From CALMFG01 sp963666035 (GTDB taxonomy: Bacteria; Bacillota; Clostridia; Christensenellales; CALMFG01), in NCBI GenBank assembly GCA_963666035.2, contig CAXXJI010000007.1:186001-250000 (forward strand): a stretch of DNA of 64,000 bases. Direction: 5' to 3'. Every line of letters begins with the position of its first letter. The first letter of the stretch is position 1. A program made the translations under genes and the position numbers. Shown here in pieces: positions 53,478 to 62,295 of this stretch. The notes under the pieces are model-generated. The model saw only the letters and a list, made by a program, of their open reading frames with translations, was not told the DNA's origin and did no database searches.

Positions 53478-56400
53478 CTATTTCAAATCTGTAATGTCTT
53501 CAAAAGCCAGAAAAATTAAGTCATACTGAGTCGGTTCACCATACAAACGCCGAGCGCTCAATAAAAATTTACGCTTTCCAATACCATGAAATTCACTGGC
53601 TATCTCATAATCATTGAATTGCGAGTTGTTTGACAATACTTCCCTCAAAAGAGTTAGCAAACTTGAAATATTCAGCTGGTGGTTTCCTATATCATAAATA
53701 AAGTTCCCAATAGTTTCTGTTGGCTCTATTACAAATGTGCTATAAAACGATCGGCTAGCAAATGTAATTTTAAGCTCTGGATTTAATACGAGCAACGGTT
53801 GCTTTACGGTACTTACAACGGCCTCGGCCATTTGTTCATTCAATTTGATTAAATGTTGTTCTAGCTGTTTTCTTTGTGAGATATCAACAAATGTAATGAC
53901 GATCCCTTCGATAACATTTTCAAGTGTTCGATAGGGCCGTATACTCATATTGAAGTATTGCTTATTGACGGTCATCACCTCAATCTCTTTAGGTACAAGC
54001 GTATCGATCACATGCTTCGCATCTTCAACTAGGCCTGTATAATCAACAAGATTGGATGCAATATGGCTTATGGGCCGTCCAATATCGCTCCCAATTAAAT
54101 TTATTACGTTAGTGATTGAAGGATTGAATCGTAATATTTTTAGATTAAAATCAACAAAAACAGTTCCTATTCCTGTTCCGGCTAAAAGGTTTTTCATATC
54201 ATCATTGCTTTTTGTCAGTTCTGAATTTTTAAATTGCAGTTCATTGTTTACTGTTGTCAGTTCTTCATTAATTGATTGCAATTCTTCTTTTGAGGTCTCA
54301 AGTTCTTCGTTTGTAGATTGCAATTCTTCGTTCAACGACTGCATTTCCTCATTAGACGATTGTAGTTCTTGGTTCGCGGTTTCAAGCTGTTCATTGGTAG
54401 TCTGGATATATTCCTCCATAGCTTTTAATTCATTTTCTAATCTTTTAACTATTTTATCATTCTCTACGCTACCAGGAACATAGTTGCCTATGGAATCTAG
54501 TGATTCGGAACTGGAGTGTTCCAAAACGACTAAATACAAATGATTTTCAAATCTTCCGGTTTGTAATTTAATATCATGAGCATATGAATCCACTTCAACG
54601 GGATATATAGATAGATTAATTAGCGTATAATTGCCATTTGTTTTAACTTTAATGTTTGGGTAAAACACGCTTTCGTTGCTGCTCACAGCTCTATGCAGAG
54701 CAATGGTAAGCTCGCGTTGTAGACCTTCCCGGGCCATCTTAATGATGTTATTTTTATCAGCTTTACCTGGAGCAGGCTCCAGATACTCACCAGTGTGGCC
54801 ATGAAAATATAGAACGTCGCCAAGGTTATTAATGAGGACTGCCGTTTTAGATATTTGCTTCAGAAGCGTTTTCTCAGTTAGTTCTTTAATGCTGATATCT
54901 TTTGGGAAATCAAAATTATTGGTCTTATTAAACAGTTCATCTGGTTTTAACGAAAAAGCTTCAAATTCAGAAAAACTGAATGTTTTTTCTCCAGAAGAGT
55001 ATGGGATTGCTTGGAATATTTTAGATCGTTGATTAGCCACTGAAAAATGATTTCCAAAGTCTCCGATGTTTTCAGATGTCCCTATGAATAAATAACCATC
55101 AGGTTTTAAGGCATAATGAAAGATGGGGATAACTTTTTTTTGTAGCTGCGGTCCAAAATATATTAGTAAGTTGCGGCAACAAATCAAATCAACATTTGAA
55201 AAAGGTGGATCTTTGGTAACGTTTTGTTCCGCAAATAGAATCATATCCCGAATTTTCTTGTTAATGCGAAATCCAACATTTTTCTCTTCAATAAAATACT
55301 TATGAAGATACTTTTTATCTATATCTGCTACAACAGAAGAAGCATATAAACCGTTTCTGGCCATCTCAAGGGATCTCTTGTCAATATCAGAGGCAAAAAC
55401 TTGGATTCTAATATCTTTGTTTAGAGTTTCTTTTGCTTCAGAAAGAAGAATTGCAAGTGAGTATGCCTCTTCTCCCGTAGAGCATCCGACTGACCAGACG
55501 CGAATCTCGTCTTTTGAATCTTTTCCGTCAAAAAGCTTATTTATAACCTGTTCTTCAAGTGTCTTAAAAGCATCCGGGTCTCTAAAGAAGTGCGTAACAC
55601 CGATAAGCATATCGTCAAATAAGGATTTCATTTCATCACGTGAGCTCCGCAGAAATTTTATATAGGCTTCAGTTGTTCCAATTTGATTCAAGGCCATCCT
55701 GCGTTCGATCCTGCGAATTATCGTGTTCGGCTTGTATTTGGAAAAGTCATGTCCGAATTGATTTTTTAGTAGCATAAAAATTTTGCTTAAAGCATTCTCC
55801 GCGTTTGTTGCTGAGCCTATATAATTGGTGCTATTGACTGTGAGGTGATTAACATAGTTTATAATCTCAGGAATCATATCTTTTGGAGAGAGCACATAGT
55901 CAGCAAGATTCGTATAAATAGCGCTAGTAGGCATTCCGTCGTATTCCGAGGATACTGGGTTTTGGATCATGGACATGCCACCTTCGCTTTTTATTGCGCG
56001 CATGCCCAAAGTACCATCACTACCATTTCCTGAAAGAATGACACATATTGCTTTTTCATGCCGATCATTAGCAAGTGAGCTGAAGAAATAATCTATGGGT
56101 AATCGAAGGCCATTTACCGAGGAAGGGTCTAGTAAATATAACTTACCGTCTATCAGTGATATATCCTTGTTTGGAGGAATAACATATACGCTATTTGGGT
56201 TTACGTGCATTCCGTCTTCTATCTCATAGACCATCATTTTTGTATATCGTTGAACAATATCCGTAAGAATACTCTTATGATCTGGGGCTAAATGCTGTAT
56301 CAACACAAAAGCCATATTAGTTTTCGCTTCAGGGGGGGCTCCTGAGAAGAAAGCCTCGAATGCTGCAAGACCTCCAGCGGAGGCACCTACACCAACAATT

Positions 56401-56537
56401 GGAAAATCTGCAGATGATAACGGCGAAATGCTTATCGAATTCTCTGTTTTCTTTTTAGGAATTTGTTTTTTTTCTTTGCGATGCTTGTCTGTGCTCGCTG
56501 ATGGTTTCGATACTCCGCTTATCTTTTTATATGGCAT
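53478..56537 (-). CDS. CheB-CheR-PAS chemotaxis-type fusion protein
   Basis: 1019 residues from ATG 56537 (AGGCGG nearby); the frame is open 96 bases further without a start signal. A basic N-tail precedes the CheB methylesterase (about 45-235: VGASAGGLAAFEAF, IQHLAPDHKS, SGNGSDGTLG). CheR methyltransferase follows (about 250-500: VGCSTGEEAYSLA), then a PAS-like/linker region, a long Gln/Glu-rich coiled coil of LQSxNEEL repeats (about 690-790) and two PAS domains. No receiver domain on CheB. No methyl-accepting protein or CheA is in the window, so it probably serves a hybrid sensory pathway. Confidence 0.9.
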   Translation of the reverse strand: MPYKKISGVSKPSASTDKHRKEKKQIPKKKTENSISISPLSSADFPIVGVGASAGGLAAFEAFFSGAPPEAKTNMAFVLIQHLAPDHKSILTDIVQRYTKMMVYEIEDGMHVNPNSVYVIPPNKDISLIDGKLYLLDPSSVNGLRLPIDYFFSSLANDRHEKAICVILSGNGSDGTLGMRAIKSEGGMSMIQNPVSSEYDGMPTSAIYTNLADYVLSPKDMIPEIINYVNHLTVNSTNYIGSATNAENALSKIFMLLKNQFGHDFSKYKPNTIIRRIERRMALNQIGTTEAYIKFLRSSRDEMKSLFDDMLIGVTHFFRDPDAFKTLEEQVINKLFDGKDSKDEIRVWSVGCSTGEEAYSLAILLSEAKETLNKDIRIQVFASDIDKRSLEMARNGLYASSVVADIDKKYLHKYFIEEKNVGFRINKKIRDMILFAEQNVTKDPPFSNVDLICCRNLLIYFGPQLQKKVIPIFHYALKPDGYLFIGTSENIGDFGNHFSVANQRSKIFQAIPYSSGEKTFSFSEFEAFSLKPDELFNKTNNFDFPKDISIKELTEKTLLKQISKTAVLINNLGDVLYFHGHTGEYLEPAPGKADKNNIIKMAREGLQRELTIALHRAVSSNESVFYPNIKVKTNGNYTLINLSIYPVEVDSYAHDIKLQTGRFENHLYLVVLEHSSSESLDSIGNYVPGSVENDKIVKRLENELKAMEEYIQTTNEQLETANQELQSSNEEMQSLNEELQSTNEELETSKEELQSINEELTTVNNELQFKNSELTKSNDDMKNLLAGTGIGTVFVDFNLKILRFNPSITNVINLIGSDIGRPISHIASNLVDYTGLVEDAKHVIDTLVPKEIEVMTVNKQYFNMSIRPYRTLENVIEGIVITFVDISQRKQLEQHLIKLNEQMAEAVVSTVKQPLLVLNPELKITFASRSFYSTFVIEPTETIGNFIYDIGNHQLNISSLLTLLREVLSNNSQFNDYEIASEFHGIGKRKFLLSARRLYGEPTQYDLIFLAFEDITDLK

Positions 56538-56883
56538 ATTACAATACCGCCTAATTTTAAAATAGGTTCGATTAAACACTTTTATGGGCAAGTATTCAAT
56601 TTGGCTCCAAGTACCCGATAGTTCTAAAATCAAAATATCAATATAAGGTGCTATAAATGCATACGAATGTTAAACCTATTTGCAGGAAGAAGATTTTTGA
56701 AAGCGATAAATAGACACATATATTCTACTTTATATTCTAAACAAATACAAAAGTATTATATGTCAAAGCATAACGGTGAAAGTATCGAAATTTCGGTTAC
56801 CATTATGAGAAATATTATTTGATTGGATAACACAATATTGGATACAAATTACTAAAATGTCTAATAACTCGGCATTTTATTCT
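56538..56883. other. AT-rich intergenic region
   Basis: Upstream region of the CheB-CheR-PAS gene. No gene or clear promoter recognised. Confidence 0.5.
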
Positions 56884-57069
56884 TTGACTGCAGTAATGAC
56901 TGCAGTAGCCATAAACCTAGAAGGACTTAAGAGGACTTAGAAGGACGGGTTTAACACGATTTAGGACTTAGAAGGACTTAGATAAACCTATAAGAGCTTG
57001 ACTCGTGGAATTGGAAATCGTGTTTACGTTAATAGCGTAACGAGGGTTCAAATCCCTTCCTCTCTGCCA
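56884..57069 (+). repeat. 186-bp direct repeat DR1 with tRNA-Ser 3' end (att copy 2)
   Basis: It begins TTGACTGCAGTAATGACTGCAG, continues through repeated AGAAGGACTTAG units and ends with the 60-base tRNA-Ser 3' half including CCA (57010-57069). DR2 at 62296-62481 is the same length and differs at only a few positions. The tRNA part cannot form a complete tRNA because the acceptor 5' strand and D-arm are absent. It marks the end of the island that starts at tRNA-Ser and the beginning of the HEAT/radical SAM module. Confidence 0.88.
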
Positions 57070-57071
57070 AA

Positions 57072-57124
57072 AACGCAATATATTGACTATCCGTTGAGCG
57101 ATTGGTCTATATATTGCGCTTTTT
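57072..57124 (+). terminator. Hairpin with T-run after att copy 2
   Basis: AACGCAATATA pairs with TATATTGCGC with a long loop, followed by TTTTTAT; resembles a transferred tRNA terminator. Confidence 0.55.
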
Positions 57125-57243
57125 ATTTTTCTGAAATAATCTAGTTTATACCAAATGGGCTGAATGACTGCAACTGGGACTGCAACCGGGAAAATTGAGC
57201 GGGAATTTTGGTAGAGCGGATATTTTGGTTGAACACCACATAA

Positions 57244-57395
57244 CAAGAACACAACTGAATATTGAACATACAAGATGCATGATTCTGGGGAGGGGGAAAG
57301 ACTATCCTCGCCAACTTTTTGTGAAGAGATTCCGTCAATTTATATGAAAAATATGGTAGAATGATATCAATTATTGAGCAAACGCGAAACTGCTC
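57244..57395 (+). mobile_element. Right-end remnant of IS4-like element (152 bp)
   Basis: Matches the non-coding right end of IS copies A and B from CAACTGAATATTGAACAT to GCGAAACTGCTC, closest to copy B. The transposase gene is absent. It sits just upstream of the HEAT-repeat gene. Confidence 0.85.
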
Positions 57396-57526
57396 ACATA
57401 ATAGTGCTAATTGATGGAAATAGAGCTTGATAAAAATGCAAGTTAGAAGACGACTCATTCCAAGTATACTTTGTGTTTGGGAAATTTCGAATAAGCAATG
57501 TGTCAAAGCGGACGGAGGGAATTAAT

Positions 57527-59836
57527 ATGTATGAATATTCAAGCGAACTAGTGCAGTTAATAAAAGCATACGACAACTCATTCTTAAAAGGTAGGGAGAA
57601 ATGCGAGAAAAAGCTAATAGGATATTTAAGAAAAATTAAAGATATCAACATAGTAGTTAATTTTATTGCTTTCGATTCCAATATCGTGCGCCTGAAAGCG
57701 GCACAGATTTTAGCTAAACTTGGCGAAAAAAAATGGGAAACAATAATACAAGGGGATGATGATGATTTCGCAAAATTAGGGAAAACGGAAGACCCAAGAT
57801 TAATCGAACCATTTATGGAAATTTTAACAAATACACATTATAAGAGCAGACTCGGTGCAATGTTAGCATTGAGTGAATATAAATACCCATTTGTTGTTGA
57901 CCTGCTTATTCAATTTCTTGAGCATTGGGATGGTTCTTTTCGTAAAGAGGCGGCGCGTATTCTAGGAGAAAAACACGATTTAGCTGCGGTGACACCGCTC
58001 ATCGAATTGCTAGGAGATGTATATCCAGATGTTCGCAAAACGGCAGCACAGGCACTACATAAACTAGGCGAAGAAAAGTGGGAATCAGTAATACAGGGGA
58101 ACAATGATGATTTCTCCAGATTAGGAGAAACAAAAGATTCACGCGCGGTGGTTTCGATCATTAATGCATTGAAGAATGGCACATTATCTATTCGCGTAAA
58201 AGCTATAGAAGTATTACATGAAATAAATGATTTTCGCATGGTTGAGCCAATAATTGCAATGCTAAATGATATTGAAACGCAGCTGTTTGTGTTTTTACAC
58301 GGACGTGAAATGGGAGAGTATTTTAAAAGTTGGAGCATAAAAGAACAACTAAATGCAATACAGAAATTAGATTTAAGGGCGGCAAAACCACTTATTGAAT
58401 TGTTTGAGAAGGCCGTTCAAGTATTAGCTAAAATTAAAAACCCGAGCACGGTAGATTTGCTAATCGAACTTCTTTTATATAGTGTTGAAGAGTTAAAAGT
58501 CGCAGCGGCAGAGGCATTAGGTGAAGTAAAAGATTCACGTGCAGTAGACCCTCTAATTATGGCGTTAGGAGATGAAAAATGGAAAGTGCGTAAAAGTGCT
58601 GCTGTGGCATTAGGAAAAATAAAAGATCCACGTACATTAGAACCGCTAATTAAGGCATTAAGTGATATAGATAGTGAAGTGCGTAAAAGTGCAGTTGAAG
58701 CACTAGGCGAGTTAAACGACCCTTGTACGGTAGAACCCCTCATTAAGACTTTAACTGATAAGGATTTCTATGTGCGTAAAAGTGCTGCGGAGGCATTAGG
58801 AAAATTAAAAGATCCACGCTCGATTGACCCTCTAATTAAGGCATTTGGTGATATAAATAGTGATGTGCGTAAAAGTGCTGCGGAGGCATTAGGAAAATTA
58901 AAAGATCCACGCTCGATTGACCCTCTGATTAAAGCATTCAGTGATGAAAATAAAAATGTGCGTAATAGTGCAACTTGGCTATTAGGGAAAATAAAAGATC
59001 CACGTGCAGTAAACCGTGTTATTGAGGCATTAAGTGATAAAAATGAGTCTATACGTATTAATGCAGCAATAGTATTAGGTGAAATAAAAGATCTTCGTGC
59101 AGTTGATCCTTTAATTAAGGCATTCGGTGATAAAGACTGGGAAGTGCGTGATAGTGCAGTTGCTGCAATAGGGAAAATAAAAGATCCAAGTGCAGTAAAC
59201 CAACTTATTGAGGCGTTAAACAATAAAAATGAGCTTGTGCGCGTTTGTGCAGTTAAAGCACTAGGCGAGTTAAACGACCCTTGTGCGGTAGAACCCCTCA
59301 TTAAGACTTTAACTGATAAGGATTCCAAAGTGCGTGAAAGTGCAGCAAGCGTGTTAGGCGATATAAAAGACTCTCGTGCGATAGATTCTCTTATAAAGGC
59401 AATAAGTGATAAAGATAAATATGTGCGTAGTCAAGCTGCAAGAGCGTTAGGTAATATTAATAATTCTCGTGCTATAGATTCTCTTATAAAAGCATTAAAT
59501 GATAAAGATAAATATGTGTGTCAAGTAATCGTTGAGGTATTAGGCAAATTTAAAGATCTAAAGGCTGTTCAGCCTCTAATAACTGCGTTTAAAGAGACAA
59601 ACGTCAAAGAAGAACAGTTGCGTATTGAGATTGCTCATTCTTTAATATCTATTGCAAAAGCGAATAAAAACAGCAATGTACTTTCTACTGAAACAAGAAA
59701 ACTGTTCAATAGTAAACATCATGATTATATTAGTCATGTTGATAACGACCCTGAATGTTGGCCATCATCCGCGAAGCATCATGGAACCAGACACGACGAT
59801 AGCGTGTCGACGGGATTAGATATTTTTGATTTCTAA
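57527..59836 (+). CDS. HEAT-repeat protein with His/Cys/Trp-containing C-terminal tail
   Basis: 769 residues from ATG 57527 (GGAGGG 8 bases upstream); the frame opens 54 bases earlier without a start signal. Residues about 1-320 are irregular HEAT/armadillo repeats. About 325-700 are some twelve regular 31-residue PBS-lyase-type HEAT units of the form VRxSAAEALGKLKDPRxxDPLIKAL. A non-repeat tail (about 720-769) contains YISHVDNDPECWP, KHHGTRHDD and TGLDIFDF. No signal peptide. It is a protein-binding scaffold, and its linkage 35 bases before the tandem radical SAM gene suggests it is that enzyme's partner or substrate. Neighbouring units share long identical DNA, a sign of recent expansion. 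Confidence 0.88.
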   Translation: MYEYSSELVQLIKAYDNSFLKGREKCEKKLIGYLRKIKDINIVVNFIAFDSNIVRLKAAQILAKLGEKKWETIIQGDDDDFAKLGKTEDPRLIEPFMEILTNTHYKSRLGAMLALSEYKYPFVVDLLIQFLEHWDGSFRKEAARILGEKHDLAAVTPLIELLGDVYPDVRKTAAQALHKLGEEKWESVIQGNNDDFSRLGETKDSRAVVSIINALKNGTLSIRVKAIEVLHEINDFRMVEPIIAMLNDIETQLFVFLHGREMGEYFKSWSIKEQLNAIQKLDLRAAKPLIELFEKAVQVLAKIKNPSTVDLLIELLLYSVEELKVAAAEALGEVKDSRAVDPLIMALGDEKWKVRKSAAVALGKIKDPRTLEPLIKALSDIDSEVRKSAVEALGELNDPCTVEPLIKTLTDKDFYVRKSAAEALGKLKDPRSIDPLIKAFGDINSDVRKSAAEALGKLKDPRSIDPLIKAFSDENKNVRNSATWLLGKIKDPRAVNRVIEALSDKNESIRINAAIVLGEIKDLRAVDPLIKAFGDKDWEVRDSAVAAIGKIKDPSAVNQLIEALNNKNELVRVCAVKALGELNDPCAVEPLIKTLTDKDSKVRESAASVLGDIKDSRAIDSLIKAISDKDKYVRSQAARALGNINNSRAIDSLIKALNDKDKYVCQVIVEVLGKFKDLKAVQPLITAFKETNVKEEQLRIEIAHSLISIAKANKNSNVLSTETRKLFNSKHHDYISHVDNDPECWPSSAKHHGTRHDDSVSTGLDIFDF
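58772..59325 (+). repeat. 93-bp coding repeats in HEAT gene
   Basis: The DNA period is 93 bases. Units at 58772 and 58865 are identical over their first 62 bases. A 67-base block beginning GCACTAGGCGAGTTAAACG at 58700 recurs almost unchanged at 59258, exactly six units (558 bases) away. This points to unequal crossing-over or gene conversion rather than old divergence. Confidence 0.85.
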
Positions 59837-59871
59837 TTAAGCTGAGCAATTGAGATCCGGAGGTGATAGTT

Positions 59872-62253
59872 TTGAATCAAAAACACCCCCCACATTTTTT
59901 TGTTATACCATCACTTTCATGTCCAGCAGAATGTATCTATTGTTTTGGACCAAATACCGGACCATCAATGGATATACGAATTGTAGAAAAGGTTACTGAA
60001 TACATAGCAGGTATTGTCAAATCTACAAAACAGGACAAGATCAATGTAACATTACATGGCGGAGAGCCCCTGGCCGCTGGATTTGAAATAATTGAAAAAA
60101 TTGTTACAAACCTAAGCGCACGATTTGAAGATATCGATATCGGAATACAAAGCAATCTTTGGCTGCTGGATGAGAAATACTGTGAGTTATTTAAGATATA
60201 TAACGTTAGTATCGGAACGAGCCTTGATGGACAAAAAGAAATTAATGATAGGCAGCGTGGCACCGGTAATTATGAAAAAACGATGAACGGAATACGGTTA
60301 GCTAGATCTTATGGTATCAATGTTAGTTGTATTGCCACATTTACGGCAATCAACATTAAGCAGTGGAAAGAGATATTTGATTTTTTTTTGATGCAAAACC
60401 TTCATTTCGCAGTGCATCCATTAGTACCATCGATTGAAAAAGGAATAGATATTGAAATATCACCAACTGAGTATTATAGGCTCACTAGTGAAATGCTAAG
60501 TTATTATATTGAACACTACAAGGAGAATAAAGTTTCATCTCTAGATCAGTTCTGTAATAGTGTTGTAGACGGTGAGGCATCGGTATGCTCCTTTCGTGAC
60601 TGCTTTGGTATGTTTTTAGCTATTGATCCATATGGGGATATATATTCTTGTCAACGATTTGCCGGGAAAAAAGAATATCGAATAGGAAACATTGATGACA
60701 ACCCATCAATAACGGATTTGTTTTCTTGCACAGTAGCAAAAATGTTTTTAGAGCGTGAGCATACTATTGCAATTAATGCGAACTTGTGTAGGGAATGTGA
60801 GCATTATAGTTATTGCAAGGGAGGATGCGCTTACAATGCATTAGCAGGTAACAAATCATTGAATACAATTGACCCCTTGTGTGAAGCATATAAATTGATA
60901 TTCACAGATATCAAGGACAGAATCAGCGAAGAGATGGCTTCTGAGGAAAACTTAAAGGCAATTATAAATAATAAATCTTTCGAAAAAGGAAATTTGTTAC
61001 TACAAAGAGGAAAGATAATCGAACTTACAAAACAAGGAACTCATCCTTACCACACTGCTCGGACGGCGAAAAAAATTATCGCAGCATATGAATTAGGAAA
61101 CAGAAAAAGGATTTCGGATGTTGTCAAGTATCTTGTATACGCAGGCATAAGTAAAACCGAAAAATCTGCGTTGCAATCGCTTCGGGCGTTACAAAAATCA
61201 ATGGAAAGCAACGGACAGCTTAATAAAATATATATCCATGTAACATGGAATTGCCAGCTTAAATGCAGTCATTGTTATGCCGCGTGTGAAAATGATATTT
61301 TTGTTGATGAAATGAAATTAGAGAACATAGAGAAAATTGCAGAAGAAGCTACGTCTAATGGATTCAAAGCAATCGTACTAACAGGAGGCGAGCCTCTAAT
61401 GCATCAAGATATAGAGAGAATTCTTCGAAAGCTTGCAATTTTAAAAAGACAAATCAAACCAGTAAGTTTAATTTTGCGCACTAATCTTGCAATGTCTTTA
61501 ACGGTGGATGATTATATAAGGATTTTTAAGGCATTTGATGAAATTGTAGTAAGTTTAGATGGTGGCAGGTTAGAACACGACCTAAGAAGAGGAGAAGGTT
61601 CTTATGATAAAGTAGTAAGGAATCTTGAATTATATAGCAACAACAAAGACTTAATTCGAGAGGCTTCAGGAGAACATAGGTTAATACTGAAAATTTCAGC
61701 GACACTAAAGACAGAAGATATACTCGGAGCAGCAGGAAAAAGTGTGAAAGAACTTGCTGGTAAACTTAGTATTGATCATGTAAAGTTTCGCCCAGTTTTA
61801 CCTCTTGGAAGAGCGAAAAATAGTAATGAAGAAATATTGTCAGAGCCATTGAGAAACTACATGTCGCCTATGGAGATAATCAGAGGAGGGTTTAAGCCAA
61901 TAACTTCTTGTGGTATAGGTCAGAATTTATATGTCGAGCCTTCCGGAGAAGCTTTCCCATGCTATGCATATCATGGACCTAATTCCTTCCTAGGGAATGT
62001 TGTAGACGAAGGAATAGCAAAAATTATATCTAGTGAGAAATTTGAAGCACTTCAAAAACATACCGTTGACACTAGTAATATATGCAGTGCATGTAAGTAT
62101 AGATATTTATGTGGTGGAGGGTGCAAGGCTTGGAGCAAGAAGCCGGGGCTCTTCAATCTAGATGATACAAGAATTGAATGTAAAGGTCACAAACAAAGAG
62201 CAGAAGAAATATATCAAGCCGCAAGAGAATACTTATTAATAGATAAAGAATAG
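59872..62253 (+). CDS. Tandem radical SAM/SPASM protein (two complete units)
   Basis: 793 residues from TTG 59872; a near-perfect GGAGGTGAT lies 4-6 bases before it, whereas the GTG at 59863 is inside that site. Unit 1 (about 1-345): SAM-cluster motif CPAECIYC (C17/C21/C24), LHGGEPL, then SPASM-type cysteines in CSFRDC...CQRF, CRECEHYSYCKGGC and a final C. A linker follows (about 375-450). Unit 2 (about 451-793): CQLKCSHC (C461/C465/C468), LTGGEPLMH, SLDGG, then SPASM CGIG...CYAY, CSACKYRYLCGGGC and a final C. Both units keep every cluster ligand, so up to six 4Fe-4S clusters are predicted. SPASM proteins usually modify peptides or proteins. It is coupled to the HEAT gene; no small precursor peptide gene is evident. 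Confidence 0.9.
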   Translation: MNQKHPPHFFVIPSLSCPAECIYCFGPNTGPSMDIRIVEKVTEYIAGIVKSTKQDKINVTLHGGEPLAAGFEIIEKIVTNLSARFEDIDIGIQSNLWLLDEKYCELFKIYNVSIGTSLDGQKEINDRQRGTGNYEKTMNGIRLARSYGINVSCIATFTAINIKQWKEIFDFFLMQNLHFAVHPLVPSIEKGIDIEISPTEYYRLTSEMLSYYIEHYKENKVSSLDQFCNSVVDGEASVCSFRDCFGMFLAIDPYGDIYSCQRFAGKKEYRIGNIDDNPSITDLFSCTVAKMFLEREHTIAINANLCRECEHYSYCKGGCAYNALAGNKSLNTIDPLCEAYKLIFTDIKDRISEEMASEENLKAIINNKSFEKGNLLLQRGKIIELTKQGTHPYHTARTAKKIIAAYELGNRKRISDVVKYLVYAGISKTEKSALQSLRALQKSMESNGQLNKIYIHVTWNCQLKCSHCYAACENDIFVDEMKLENIEKIAEEATSNGFKAIVLTGGEPLMHQDIERILRKLAILKRQIKPVSLILRTNLAMSLTVDDYIRIFKAFDEIVVSLDGGRLEHDLRRGEGSYDKVVRNLELYSNNKDLIREASGEHRLILKISATLKTEDILGAAGKSVKELAGKLSIDHVKFRPVLPLGRAKNSNEEILSEPLRNYMSPMEIIRGGFKPITSCGIGQNLYVEPSGEAFPCYAYHGPNSFLGNVVDEGIAKIISSEKFEALQKHTVDTSNICSACKYRYLCGGGCKAWSKKPGLFNLDDTRIECKGHKQRAEEIYQAAREYLLIDKE

Positions 62254-62295
62254 GGAGGATATCGAAAATTCGGACAAAACAATAAGATAATTTAA
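62254..62295 (+). other. Orphan ribosome-binding site after radical SAM gene
   Basis: GGGAGGATATCG lies directly after the radical SAM stop codon, but no ATG, GTG or TTG frame of any length follows before DR2. It looks like the leader of a third operon gene lost when the cassette boundary formed. Confidence 0.45.

Noticed and set aside
57010..57069. Second and third tRNA-Ser genes (57.0 and 62.4 kb)
   Set aside because: Only the part from the anticodon loop to CCA is present. The acceptor 5' strand and D-arm are replaced by unrelated sequence, so no cloverleaf can form.
58500..59600. CRISPR array or satellite repeat
   Set aside because: The regular 93-base repeats are in one open frame and encode 31-residue HEAT units; there are no conserved-repeat/unique-spacer blocks.
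27177..62253. Prophage
   Set aside because: No capsid, terminase, tail, portal or lysis genes are present in the accessory region.
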